Assembly (NCBI GenBank): GCA_017994935.1
Contig: JAGOJU010000001.1
Coordinates: 1 to 64,000 of the forward strand
DNA: 64,000 nt
DNA from: Opitutaceae bacterium
Lineage (GTDB): Bacteria; Verrucomicrobiota; Verrucomicrobiia; Opitutales; Opitutaceae
Reading direction: 5' to 3'
Made by a program: the position numbers and the translations under genes. The notes under the pieces were generated by a model, which had not been told where the DNA came from, searched no databases, and saw only the letters and a program-made list of their open reading frames with translations. This document shows positions 25,768 to 34,301 of this stretch, one piece after another; positions within the stretch are counted from its first letter, which is position 1, and each line of letters starts with the position of its first letter.

Positions 25768-28611
25768 ATGAAACGACGTTACACTGCTTTGCTCGTCCTG
25801 CTCCCCCTCCTGATCAGCCAGAGTTCACGACTCGTGGCGCAAAGCCGCCCGACAGGAGCTGTGGAGCAAACCGCCGAAAAAGCCTCTGAAGCCGCGCCCA
25901 TCAAACTTTCGCCGTTCGTGGTTTCGACCGACAAGGACACCGGATACATTGCGGCGGATACGTTGAATGCGGGTCTGCTGAATACAAATCTCCTGATGAC
26001 GCCCGGCGGCATTGATATTTTTACCCGTGATTTCCTGAATGACATCGGAGCAACCAACATTGATGAAGCCTCCGGCTGGCTGACCAGTTCCCGCCCGCTC
26101 GAACTGGGAGCAGTCGAGGGGAATAGCGTCGATCCAGGTGGACTGAACTACTATGATTCGGGAACCAATGTTTCCCTGCGCGGACTCGGCGCCAATCCCA
26201 GCACCCGAAACTATTTTGCAAGCGCATCGACTCCCAAGGAATACAATGTTGAACGTGTCGAATCTGCGCGCGGACCGAATGCAATCCTTTATGGGGAAGG
26301 CGGTCCCGGCGGAGGTGTGAACTACATCACCAAGAGGGCAAAAGGCTGGAACTTCACGACCCTTCGCCTCCGGTTCGATGATGACTTCTCCAAAGGTGTG
26401 TCCTTGGACGCAAACCGAAGGCTGCGACACAATCTGGACGTACGCTACAATCTAAACCTGCAGGACACAAGGTACTACATCGATCGCACCAAGCTGACCG
26501 AACAGGGGCAGTCCGTGACTTTGACGTACAGCCCATTCGAGCGTACCAACGTCATCTTCGACGCAGACTATTCGCGCAATACGCGCCCCAGTCTGATCAT
26601 GAACTATCTCGATCGCTATTCCAGATGGGATCACCAGCCAGTGACTGGAAAGCTTTCTACATCGGCCGCAACGGCGAAGGGATTGACGAATTTAACTGGT
26701 TCGAAATACATGATATGGACCGAAGGCATCGGCCTGCTCGATTACGCAGGCTACGCAACAACCAACGGCGTGGGCGTAACCCAGGCAGCAGAGGCCGAAT
26801 TTGGAGATGCCCTGTTCCCCTCCGTTGCAGCCGCCTCGGGCGCACCCGGGGTAAGCGCAGTTCCAACACTACCGCGCAATTTCAATGCCAATCCGGAAAA
26901 CCAATCAGTTGTCGACAAGGCAACCGACATCCAACTCTCGATAGATCATACATTTCAAAACAATCTTTCTCTTCAGCTCGCCGGACAGTACTCCTATTTT
27001 ACCAGCCAAGGTGGCAACTATCCCTTCTCGATCATATACATTGATCCCCTATTCACCCTACCCAATGGGCAAAACAATCCAAACTACGGGAAACCCCTAT
27101 CCAGGTCACACATTGGTCGGCGAGTGGACTATACGCGGGAATCCAAGTCCATTCGTTTTGTCACAGCCTATCCCCTGAAGCTATTTGGAGGGGTCACGAC
27201 CTTCAGCGCCTTTGCCATACACCAGGAAAAGAATGACACGACAATCTATACCGACCTGCACATCAAAGACCCTTCGTCCACGCTGCCGATAACGGATGGA
27301 GCCAGCCTTATCCGGGTCAACCGGTATCTGGACAATCTACCCGCAAAGCTTCCCGATTTTTCCGCACTGTACGACACGGTCGACGTGCCGACAGTCGATG
27401 CCAGAAACAAACAGAAGACAGACGCGTATGAAGTCGCAATGTCAGGAAACTATTTGAAAGATACCCTCTCAATAATCGCGGGTTATCGGCGCGATCGCTC
27501 CGAACTCGACAACCAGAACGGAGTAGCGTCATCCCGCGATCCCAACACCGGACAATTTACGTCTTACGCCACCGACAGCCGGTTGGGCTTCAATGATACG
27601 ACCACCTACGGATTCGTCTACTTTCCCACGAAGATCCTTGGGGTCTACGGAAACCATTCGGAAGGATTCATAATCCAGTCTGCTGCCTACAAACGTCTGG
27701 ATGGATCCTTCTCAAAAGCGAATATTGTTCCCGCCGGTGAAAAGGCCGCCGGCCTTCGTTTCCAGATAGGAAACAATCAGGGGATCAAGATCATCGGCTC
27801 CGTCGGCTATTACCGTGCAGAGCAGACAAACCGCGTCAGGAACATCTCGATCGGCAACATCAATATCCTATGGAATGACCTGGGAGAGTATGACGGGAAG
27901 GACTATTCCAGCAATTACATATCCACCTACAGCAACAATCCGCTCACGATCACGAGCCTGAATTCGATAACGAGCTCATCGAGCCTTGTGGGGTACGGCT
28001 GGGAGGGCAGCCTCACCGCAAACTTCGGAAAGGCTTTCCGCCTTACGATCAATGGCGCGCTCCCCAAAACAAAACAATCGGACGTCGCAGCTGACTACGT
28101 ACGCTACGTGAATGAGAACAGGTCAAAATGGCAGGTCCTGGCCAACAATCCTTCGAATCCGAACAATGTCCAGGATACGAATCACATCAACCAGATACAA
28201 AGCTTCATAGACAGCTTCCAGGAAGGACGCTACCAGAATTATACATACGACTATCGCGCGAATGTATTTGGGGTATACACCTTCACTTCCGGCCGCCTCA
28301 AGGGGCTGAGGATTGGTGGCGGTGTGCAGTTCTACGGACCCTGCATTGCTGGAAACGAACCCGGTCGCCCATTCGACTACGTTTATGCCAAAAAGTATCA
28401 TCTGGCAAGCGCCCTGATCGGATATCCAATAAATATTGGAAAATACAAGGCTGACATCCAACTCAACGTTTCAAACCTCTTTGACTATGATGACCCTATC
28501 GTGAACGGGGTATTTGCCTATAGCTTTCAAGGCAGCGTGCAAAACGTACCATATGGGACTAAGAACATCTGGCCGCGATTGGTTCGTTTCACGATGAACC
28601 TGCCCTTTTAG
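25768..28611 (+). CDS. TonB-dependent outer-membrane receptor
   Basis: A 947-residue receptor. A signal peptide ends around VAQS, followed by the TonB-box-like IKLSPFVVSTDKDTGYIA characteristic of Opitutaceae receptors. The plug domain contains VERVESARGPNAILYGEGGPGG at about residues 165-190. The barrel ends with a terminal Phe (FTMNLPF). It should import the oligosaccharides produced by the lyases encoded just upstream. It is about 20% longer than the receptor at 6121 and has no SusD-like partner. AAAGG lies 7 nt before the ATG. Confidence 0.93.
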   Translation: MKRRYTALLVLLPLLISQSSRLVAQSRPTGAVEQTAEKASEAAPIKLSPFVVSTDKDTGYIAADTLNAGLLNTNLLMTPGGIDIFTRDFLNDIGATNIDEASGWLTSSRPLELGAVEGNSVDPGGLNYYDSGTNVSLRGLGANPSTRNYFASASTPKEYNVERVESARGPNAILYGEGGPGGGVNYITKRAKGWNFTTLRLRFDDDFSKGVSLDANRRLRHNLDVRYNLNLQDTRYYIDRTKLTEQGQSVTLTYSPFERTNVIFDADYSRNTRPSLIMNYLDRYSRWDHQPVTGKLSTSAATAKGLTNLTGSKYMIWTEGIGLLDYAGYATTNGVGVTQAAEAEFGDALFPSVAAASGAPGVSAVPTLPRNFNANPENQSVVDKATDIQLSIDHTFQNNLSLQLAGQYSYFTSQGGNYPFSIIYIDPLFTLPNGQNNPNYGKPLSRSHIGRRVDYTRESKSIRFVTAYPLKLFGGVTTFSAFAIHQEKNDTTIYTDLHIKDPSSTLPITDGASLIRVNRYLDNLPAKLPDFSALYDTVDVPTVDARNKQKTDAYEVAMSGNYLKDTLSIIAGYRRDRSELDNQNGVASSRDPNTGQFTSYATDSRLGFNDTTTYGFVYFPTKILGVYGNHSEGFIIQSAAYKRLDGSFSKANIVPAGEKAAGLRFQIGNNQGIKIIGSVGYYRAEQTNRVRNISIGNINILWNDLGEYDGKDYSSNYISTYSNNPLTITSLNSITSSSSLVGYGWEGSLTANFGKAFRLTINGALPKTKQSDVAADYVRYVNENRSKWQVLANNPSNPNNVQDTNHINQIQSFIDSFQEGRYQNYTYDYRANVFGVYTFTSGRLKGLRIGGGVQFYGPCIAGNEPGRPFDYVYAKKYHLASALIGYPINIGKYKADIQLNVSNLFDYDDPIVNGVFAYSFQGSVQNVPYGTKNIWPRLVRFTMNLPF

Positions 28612-28922
28612 ACATCATCAGGGTTGCCGGGCAAATCCATCAAGAGTCTGACAGCAATGTTTGGCCCGGTCGGGTGACCCTTGATGGCCGTCCGCGTCAG
28701 GCACCTCGCGTGGCCGTGCCAAGGATTCAAGCGTCCGGCATTCCATCCAAGGGATCGGCATCCCCCGCATATTTGAGTGAAATCGATTCTATACTTAAGG
28801 GGAATTCAGTTTGAGGCTGGTATCAGGAACGCGATGCCTCCGATTGAACTCCTTCGTTCCTTGTGACCGTGCAAATGCAGGAGTTTTCAGCTTGAGACCC
28901 CATCTCATCTTTGGATTCACAT
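28612..28922. other. intergenic region, no gene seen
   Basis: A 311-bp gap between the TonB receptor and the dehydrogenase. A loose pairing between GCCGGGC near 28627 and GCCCGGT near 28665 is the only candidate transcript end. No coding frame is convincing. Confidence 0.4.
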
Positions 28923-29990
28923 ATGCCTTCAACCAAACAGATGCCACCCGCGGTAGTGCCTGCAAACACCGCGTTGGACAAACAGGTCCAGCATCTCTTA
29001 TGTGCCATATCAGAGGAAGAAGGTCGGCTTTTCCTTGGACAGAATACCTGCAGGCTCGAGGCGCTTCCGCTCAAGGTGAGTTGGGCCGGGAACCCACCGT
29101 CGGTGGACTGGCCATCCTCACTGGTGAGGCTGAATCCGGAGATCCTGCTGACCGGCTGGTCTACACCGCCCCTTGATGTTCAATGGTTGGACTCTGAAGA
29201 ATGCCGGTTGCGTTATATTTGCCATCTGGCAGGCTCTATTAAATGGCTTGTTCCCCGTAGCTTCATTGAACGCGAGGGAATCGTGACAAACTGGAGCGAT
29301 ATCCCGAGTTCGTCTGTGGCTGAGCAGGGTCTCCTGCTTGCGTTGGCGGCGCTCAGGAACAGCGGGCAGTGGCTGGAATTGATCAGAGGCAAAGCAAAAA
29401 ACGGCAACCGAATTGAATGGCTGAACACCCTTACCCTGTTCCGTCGAAATGTGGGGATCCACGGATTCGGGCGTGTCGCCCGCGAATTGATCAAGATCCT
29501 GCGTCCGTTTGACGTAAAGATTCGCAGCTATTCTCATGGCGTACCCAAAGCGATGTTTGACGCGGCAGGAGTGATTCAGGCCGAAACTCTTGAATCGATG
29601 TTCAGGGAAAGCGATGTGCTCTTTGAGTGTGAGGCCTTTACGCCGCATACCTCTGGTGCCGTTTCTGCTGATATCCTCGCAATGCTGCCCAACAATGCGG
29701 TGTTTGTGAACGTGGCTCGCGGGGGTCTGGTCGATGAGGGGGCGCTTCTGCGCGAGGCAGCGTCAGGACGGATAAGGGTAGCCCTCGATGTGGTAACCTC
29801 AGAGCCCGTGGACATATCCTCCCCATTCCTTGGCCTGAGCAATGTCGTCATGTCTCCGCATATCGGCGGCCCAACCTTTGACCAATATACGAGTTGCGGA
29901 GAGTTTGCCGCAAAAAACATAGTCCGATATACGCAGGGCAAGCCCCTGGAAGGGATCGTTTCTTTGGAGGAATACGATCGCTCAACTTGA
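28923..29990 (+). CDS. D-isomer-specific 2-hydroxyacid dehydrogenase
   Basis: A 355-residue NAD(P)-dependent dehydrogenase. The nucleotide-binding domain has GIHGFGRVARELIKIL at about residue 180. The catalytic Arg is in NVARGGLVDE, the Glu in DVVTSEPV and the His in SPHIGGPT, so the full triad is present. Enzymes of this family reduce 2-keto acids or oxidise D-2-hydroxy acids. The N-terminal substrate domain is divergent and gives no substrate. The frame could start at TTG 28911; ATG 28923 is preferred. It closes the LacI/lyase/TonB-receptor cluster and might handle a keto-sugar acid released from an unsaturated uronate, which is inference. Confidence 0.85.
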   Translation: MPSTKQMPPAVVPANTALDKQVQHLLCAISEEEGRLFLGQNTCRLEALPLKVSWAGNPPSVDWPSSLVRLNPEILLTGWSTPPLDVQWLDSEECRLRYICHLAGSIKWLVPRSFIEREGIVTNWSDIPSSSVAEQGLLLALAALRNSGQWLELIRGKAKNGNRIEWLNTLTLFRRNVGIHGFGRVARELIKILRPFDVKIRSYSHGVPKAMFDAAGVIQAETLESMFRESDVLFECEAFTPHTSGAVSADILAMLPNNAVFVNVARGGLVDEGALLREAASGRIRVALDVVTSEPVDISSPFLGLSNVVMSPHIGGPTFDQYTSCGEFAAKNIVRYTQGKPLEGIVSLEEYDRST

Positions 29991-30018
29991 GCGATCGGAA
30001 TGGATCGCCTTTTCACGC

Positions 30019-30092
30019 TGGCTGCCCGACATGGATTCGAACCATGACTAGGCGAGTCAAAGTCGCCTGTGCTACCATTACACCATCAGGCA
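30019..30092 (-). tRNA. tRNA-Gln(TTG)
   Basis: A 74-nt tRNA on the minus strand. The acceptor TGCCTGA pairs with TCGGGCA, and the D-arm reads TGGTGTAATGGTAGCAC. The anticodon loop CTTTGAC gives TTG, the T-arm has GGTTCGAATCC and the CCA end is encoded (30019-30021 on the plus strand). It lies 28 bp past the dehydrogenase stop, at the point where base composition appears to change. Confidence 0.96.
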
Positions 30093-30190
30093 AGCGTGTG
30101 TGGAACGGCGAAAACTGTCGGTATTCATCCGCAGGTCAAGGCCGGAGCGGGCCTGTCCGCCTGCACCAAAAAGTCCTTCGCTATTCATTC

Positions 30191-30202
30191 CCTGTAAACA
30201 GG
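30191..30202. promoter_or_regulatory. small palindrome upstream of Gfo/Idh operon
   Basis: CCTGT-AA-ACAGG is a perfect 5-bp inverted repeat with a 2-bp centre, 125 bp before the chosen ATG of the downstream oxidoreductase. It could be an operator; no regulator gene adjoins. Confidence 0.2.
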
Positions 30203-30326
30203 TTGCCCGACGCGAATTGCCTGGGCATTTAGGGACCCCTGCCGATCAATGGATTTGTCCGATCCGGCAACGAATCGATTCGCACCGTTTCTTCACACTC
30301 CTCACACTTTCAGCTTCCCCCACATC

Positions 30327-31799
30327 ATGGCAATTCCTTCCTCCCCTTGGAACCGTCGGCGCTTCCTTGGCACTGCGGCTTTGGCCACCACCGCAGGCTT
30401 GGCCGGCCGCCTGCGTGCCGCCGCCAACCTGAAATCTCCAGCCTCCGACGCCGTGCGGATCGGCATCATCGGACTGAGCACCAAGGGCGCTGATCATCTC
30501 AAGAATCTCCTCGCGACTCCGGGCGCACGCATCGCAGCGCTCTGCGATGTCGACCCGCGCACACTCGCAGCCGCCGTTTCCAGCCTGCCCGCCGGCATCC
30601 CCCGCCCCTTCACCACGACAGACGCACGCCTGCTGCTCGAGCGAAACGACGTCGATGCGGTCGTCATCGCTACCCCGAACCACTGGCACGGCCTGCTGAC
30701 GATCTGGGCGCTGCAGTCAGGCAAACACGTCTACGTCGAAAAGCCCATGTCCCACACCGTGCATGAGGGCCGCGCGATGATCGAGGCCGCAAATTCCTCG
30801 GGCAGGGTGGTCCAGGTCGGTACCCAGCGTCGCACGGATGCCGGCCTCGCGGAGGCCGGGGAATTCATCCGCTCCGGCAGACTCGGCAGGATCACCCACA
30901 TCCACACGGTCTACTACAGCCACCGCACCGCCGTGAAGGAAACACTGCCATGGTATCCCGACTGGCTGGACTATGATCGTTTCTGCGGCCCGTCACCGGT
31001 CGTTCCACTCAAACGTGAGAAGCTTCACTACGACTGGCATTGGATGTGGGACACCGGCAACGGCGAATTGGGCAACAACGGCGTGCACGTGCTCGATCTC
31101 GCTCTCGCGCTGGTCAAACAGAACCGGCCTCCCCGCCGTGTCATGGCCCTCGGGGGGCGCTACGTGGTCAATGACGTTGCAGAAACGCCCAACTCGATGT
31201 TCGTGCTCTACGACTATGAGGACTGTCCCATCTTTTTCGAAAGCCGGGGACTTCCCGCAAGGAGCGGCGTCACCTACTCGGACAATTATCTCGGAATACG
31301 CGTGGGCACGATCGTGCATTGCGAGGGCGGATACCTTACCGCACTCACGGGGGCCTCCGCCTACGACAGCAAGGGAAAACTCGTCCGCAAGTTCAACGCG
31401 GACGGCGGATCCGCGCACATGTCGAATTTTCTCGATGCGGTCCGCCGGAATTCCCCTTCATCGGTCAACGCCCCGCCGTCCGTCGGACACCTGTCGGCGT
31501 CGGTCTGCCACTACGGCAATATCTCCTACCGCCTGGGAACACCCGCCGCGGCCGACTCGATTGAGCGTCGCATCGCCTCTTTCAACGCGGCTGATCCGCT
31601 GCTGAAGAGCTTCCTTGTCCACCTTCGCGCAAACGGCGTCGACCCCGCCCGCCAGCCGCTCACTGTGGGGCCGTGGCTGACTATCAATGACGGGAATGAC
31701 GACATCGTCGGGCTTGATCCCGACGACCCGGATCTGCACAACCGGGCTCGATTCCTGTTACACGAGTCCGCCCGCCCACCCTATCTCCTGCGGGCATGA
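30327..31799 (+). CDS. Gfo/Idh/MocA-family oxidoreductase, Tat-exported
   Basis: A 490-residue oxidoreductase with a twin-arginine leader (NRRRFLGTAALATTAGLAG). After the leader comes a Rossmann fold (IGIIGLSTKGADHL), DAVVIATPNHWHG and the EKPMSH block, where EKP is the conserved motif of the family. NNGVHVLDLA then gives the putative catalytic His region. Such periplasmic proteins oxidise or reduce sugars with tightly bound NAD(P); the substrate is unknown. I use ATG 30327, since the frame from 30249 adds residues before the Tat leader. It overlaps the next gene as ATGA. Confidence 0.88.
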   Translation: MAIPSSPWNRRRFLGTAALATTAGLAGRLRAAANLKSPASDAVRIGIIGLSTKGADHLKNLLATPGARIAALCDVDPRTLAAAVSSLPAGIPRPFTTTDARLLLERNDVDAVVIATPNHWHGLLTIWALQSGKHVYVEKPMSHTVHEGRAMIEAANSSGRVVQVGTQRRTDAGLAEAGEFIRSGRLGRITHIHTVYYSHRTAVKETLPWYPDWLDYDRFCGPSPVVPLKREKLHYDWHWMWDTGNGELGNNGVHVLDLALALVKQNRPPRRVMALGGRYVVNDVAETPNSMFVLYDYEDCPIFFESRGLPARSGVTYSDNYLGIRVGTIVHCEGGYLTALTGASAYDSKGKLVRKFNADGGSAHMSNFLDAVRRNSPSSVNAPPSVGHLSASVCHYGNISYRLGTPAAADSIERRIASFNAADPLLKSFLVHLRANGVDPARQPLTVGPWLTINDGNDDIVGLDPDDPDLHNRARFLLHESARPPYLLRA

Positions 31800-32824
31800 C
31801 GACCATTTCAATTTCCTCCATGCGTTCACTCAATCCCTTCCGCCTCCTTCTCCTTCCCTGCATGCTTTCGCTCGCTTCACACACGGACAACCTTGTCGCC
31901 GCCCCTCTGAAGATCGGCATGATTGGATTGGACACCTCGCACACCGTTGCATTCACCAAAATGCTGAACGATGCCTCGGATCCGAATCACATTCCCGGCG
32001 CCACCATTGTCGCCGCCTTTCGCAGCGGAAGCCCGGACATGCCGGAGGACAGCATGAAGCGGATCCCCGGCTTTGCGAAGGACCTTGCCGAGAAATACAA
32101 TGTGATGCTCTGCGCTTCGATCGAGGAGGTGCTCAGGCAGGTGGACTGCGTCATGATCGAGAATGTGGACGGACGAAAACATCTGGAGATCGCCAAGGTC
32201 GTCTTCCCAACCGGCAAGCCCGTGTATATCGACAAGCCTCTCGCCGGAACACTTGCCCAAGGCCTTGAAATTGTGGCTCTCGCGAGGAAGCATCACGTTC
32301 CTTTCTTCAGCGCCTCATCGCTCCGTTACGTCGATTCCGTGACCCAACTTCCTGCCGCCACTCGCTCAAACATCCATGCCCTGACAAGCCACTCGCCGTG
32401 CAAGCTCGAACCCCATCATCCGGACCTGTTCTGGTACGGTGTTCATGGCGTCGAAACGCTCTATGCGATTCTCGGCGCAGGTTGCGAGACGGTGGCACGT
32501 GTCCACTCGCCGGACATGGATGTCGTGACCGGAGTCTGGAAGGACGGACGGACCGGAACATTCCTGGGGTATCGCAACGCATCAGCCGGCTACGGCTTCA
32601 AGGCGCTCCTGAAATCAGGCGTGCTCAACGAGGATTTCAAGGCGGACTACGCTCCCCTTGTCAGGCAAATCGTCCGCTTCTTTCAGACACGCCAGCAACC
32701 GGTTTCCAACGAAGAGATGATCGAGGTGCTCGCCTTCATGGAGGCAGCCGATGAAAGCAAGCGACAGGGTGGCAGGCCCGTTGCCATTGCCGACGTGCTT
32801 CGGGCGCACCGGGGCCTGAAGTAG
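31796..32824 (+). CDS. Gfo/Idh/MocA-family oxidoreductase, exported
   Basis: A 342-residue relative with a Sec-type signal peptide ending near LVAAPLK. The Rossmann segment reads IGMIGLDTSHTVAFTKML, with a divergent glycine pattern, and YIDKPLAGT replaces EKP with DKP. HGVETLYAILG lies in the C-terminal domain. The changed motifs suggest an altered cofactor mode or non-redox role. ATG 31796 overlaps the previous stop (ATGA); ATG 31820 would still leave a complete signal peptide. The pair is coupled and probably acts together on one sugar. Confidence 0.82.
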   Translation: MTTISISSMRSLNPFRLLLLPCMLSLASHTDNLVAAPLKIGMIGLDTSHTVAFTKMLNDASDPNHIPGATIVAAFRSGSPDMPEDSMKRIPGFAKDLAEKYNVMLCASIEEVLRQVDCVMIENVDGRKHLEIAKVVFPTGKPVYIDKPLAGTLAQGLEIVALARKHHVPFFSASSLRYVDSVTQLPAATRSNIHALTSHSPCKLEPHHPDLFWYGVHGVETLYAILGAGCETVARVHSPDMDVVTGVWKDGRTGTFLGYRNASAGYGFKALLKSGVLNEDFKADYAPLVRQIVRFFQTRQQPVSNEEMIEVLAFMEAADESKRQGGRPVAIADVLRAHRGLK

Positions 32825-32885
32825 GCAGACCGCCTGGGGCCCACCGATTGCCGGCTGTCGGACAATTGCCAAGAGGCAAGGATCC

Positions 32886-32907
32886 GGGTGCGGTTTTGTC
32901 GGCACCC
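32886..32907 (+). terminator. weak stem-loop after the Gfo/Idh pair
   Basis: GGGTGC (32886-32891) pairs with GCACCC (32902-32907) around a 10-nt loop, 62 bp after the stop. There is no T-run after it; this is a weak candidate for the operon end. Confidence 0.25.
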
Positions 32908-33080
32908 ATCTGCAACAGGCAGGCATGTGTCGCATCATGACCACCGGAAACGCGTGGCAGATTGATGCTTTTTTCGGTCTTTGTGTCGCGGAACCTTGCA
33001 TGCGGGCGGCAACCGTTTTTCTGTAATCTTTACGATCCGCGTCACCCTCCGGCGGCGGATCGCGTCATACCTTCCGTACT

Positions 33081-34301
33081 ATGCCCGCATCCACGCGCCC
33101 TTCAAAACGACGTTGGTTCATTTTCGCCGCAATTGGCGCCGTATTCGCAGGGGGCGTCTGGTACTTTGGCTTCAAGGCTGACCGGCAGTTGCCGCAATCC
33201 AGCGGATTTTCCCACAAGCGGGGCCCAGGGGGCTTCCTGGGAGGCATGGACGCCGTGCCAGTCAAGACCGTGGCTGCCAAACGCGATGCGCTTGCCGTGT
33301 ACCTGAAAGCGATCGGCACGGTGACACCGTTCAACACGGTGACCGTGCGCAGCCGCGTCGAGGGACAGCTGATCCGGGTGGCCTTCACCGAGGGTCAGAA
33401 AGTCCGTAAGGGTGACCTCCTTGCTGAAATCGATCCTGATCCCTACAAGATCAAACTCGCCCAGGCGGAAGGGAATCAGAAGCAGAACCTGGCACAGCTT
33501 CAAAACGCGGAGCGGGACCTCGAGCGCCTGAAACAGCTCTTCGAGAAAACCCTTGTGACCGCACAGGAGCTGGACGCCGCACAGGCACGTGTGGCCGAAC
33601 GCCGCGGTGCGCTTGCCGCCAACGAAGCTCAGGTCGAGGACGCGCGCCTTCAACTCGCCTATACGCGCATCGAGGCACCGATCAATGGTCGCCTCGGCCT
33701 TAGGCAGGTCGACCCGGGGAACCTGATCCGCCCCGGCGATTCAAGCGGGTTGGTCGTGATCACGCAGACGCAACCGATCTCCGTGGTGTTTACGATTCCC
33801 GAAGTGGACCTTCAGAAAGTCCTCGAACCGCTCCGGGCCGGGAAGGAACTCGCGGTGGAGGCCTGGGACCGCAACGAGCAGCACCTCGTGGAAACGGGTG
33901 TTCTCAGAACGGTGGACAACCAGATCAATATTGCAACCGGCACCGTGCGGCTGAAAGCGGAGTTCTCCAATGCCAATGAGATCCTATTTCCCAATCAGTT
34001 CGTCAATGTGCGCCTTCGGGTGAACACCGTCGAGAACGCCATCGTCATCCCCGCGGATGCCGTTCAGTTCGGCTCGCGCGGAACGTATGTCTATGTGGTC
34101 GACGCGAAGAGTCGGTCCATCATCCACGACGTCGTGCTCGGTCCCTCGGACGGCACCTGGCAGGCGGTGACCCAGGGTGTGTCTGTCGGCGACCAGGTGG
34201 TCCTTGAGGGCCTTGACCGTCTGCGGGAGGGCCGCCCTGTCAAGATCGTCAACGACACGCCCTCCCCCACTCCCCTCACTTCCGGCGCGAAGAGCTCATG
34301 A
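33081..34301 (+). CDS. RND efflux periplasmic adaptor (MdtA-like)
   Basis: A 406-residue membrane-fusion protein. An N-terminal membrane anchor ([19 protein letters not shown]) is followed by a lipoyl-type domain ([31 protein letters not shown]), a coiled-coil hairpin rich in Gln/Glu/Ala (about residues 125-195), [13 protein letters not shown], then beta-barrel and membrane-proximal domains. It links the inner-membrane pumps encoded next to an outer-membrane channel. It heads a three-gene mdtABC-type operon and overlaps the next gene as ATGA. No local regulator adjoins this operon. Confidence 0.92.
   Translation: MPASTRPSKRRWFIFAAIGAVFAGGVWYFGFKADRQLPQSSGFSHKRGPGGFLGGMDAVPVKTVAAKRDALAVYLKAIGTVTPFNTVTVRSRVEGQLIRVAFTEGQKVRKGDLLAEIDPDPYKIKLAQAEGNQKQNLAQLQNAERDLERLKQLFEKTLVTAQELDAAQARVAERRGALAANEAQVEDARLQLAYTRIEAPINGRLGLRQVDPGNLIRPGDSSGLVVITQTQPISVVFTIPEVDLQKVLEPLRAGKELAVEAWDRNEQHLVETGVLRTVDNQINIATGTVRLKAEFSNANEILFPNQFVNVRLRVNTVENAIVIPADAVQFGSRGTYVYVVDAKSRSIIHDVVLGPSDGTWQAVTQGVSVGDQVVLEGLDRLREGRPVKIVNDTPSPTPLTSGAKSS

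Noticed and set aside
25768-28611. SusC of a SusCD pair
   Set aside because: No SusD-like lipoprotein lies near either TonB receptor, and the N-terminal features are those of Verrucomicrobiota receptors.
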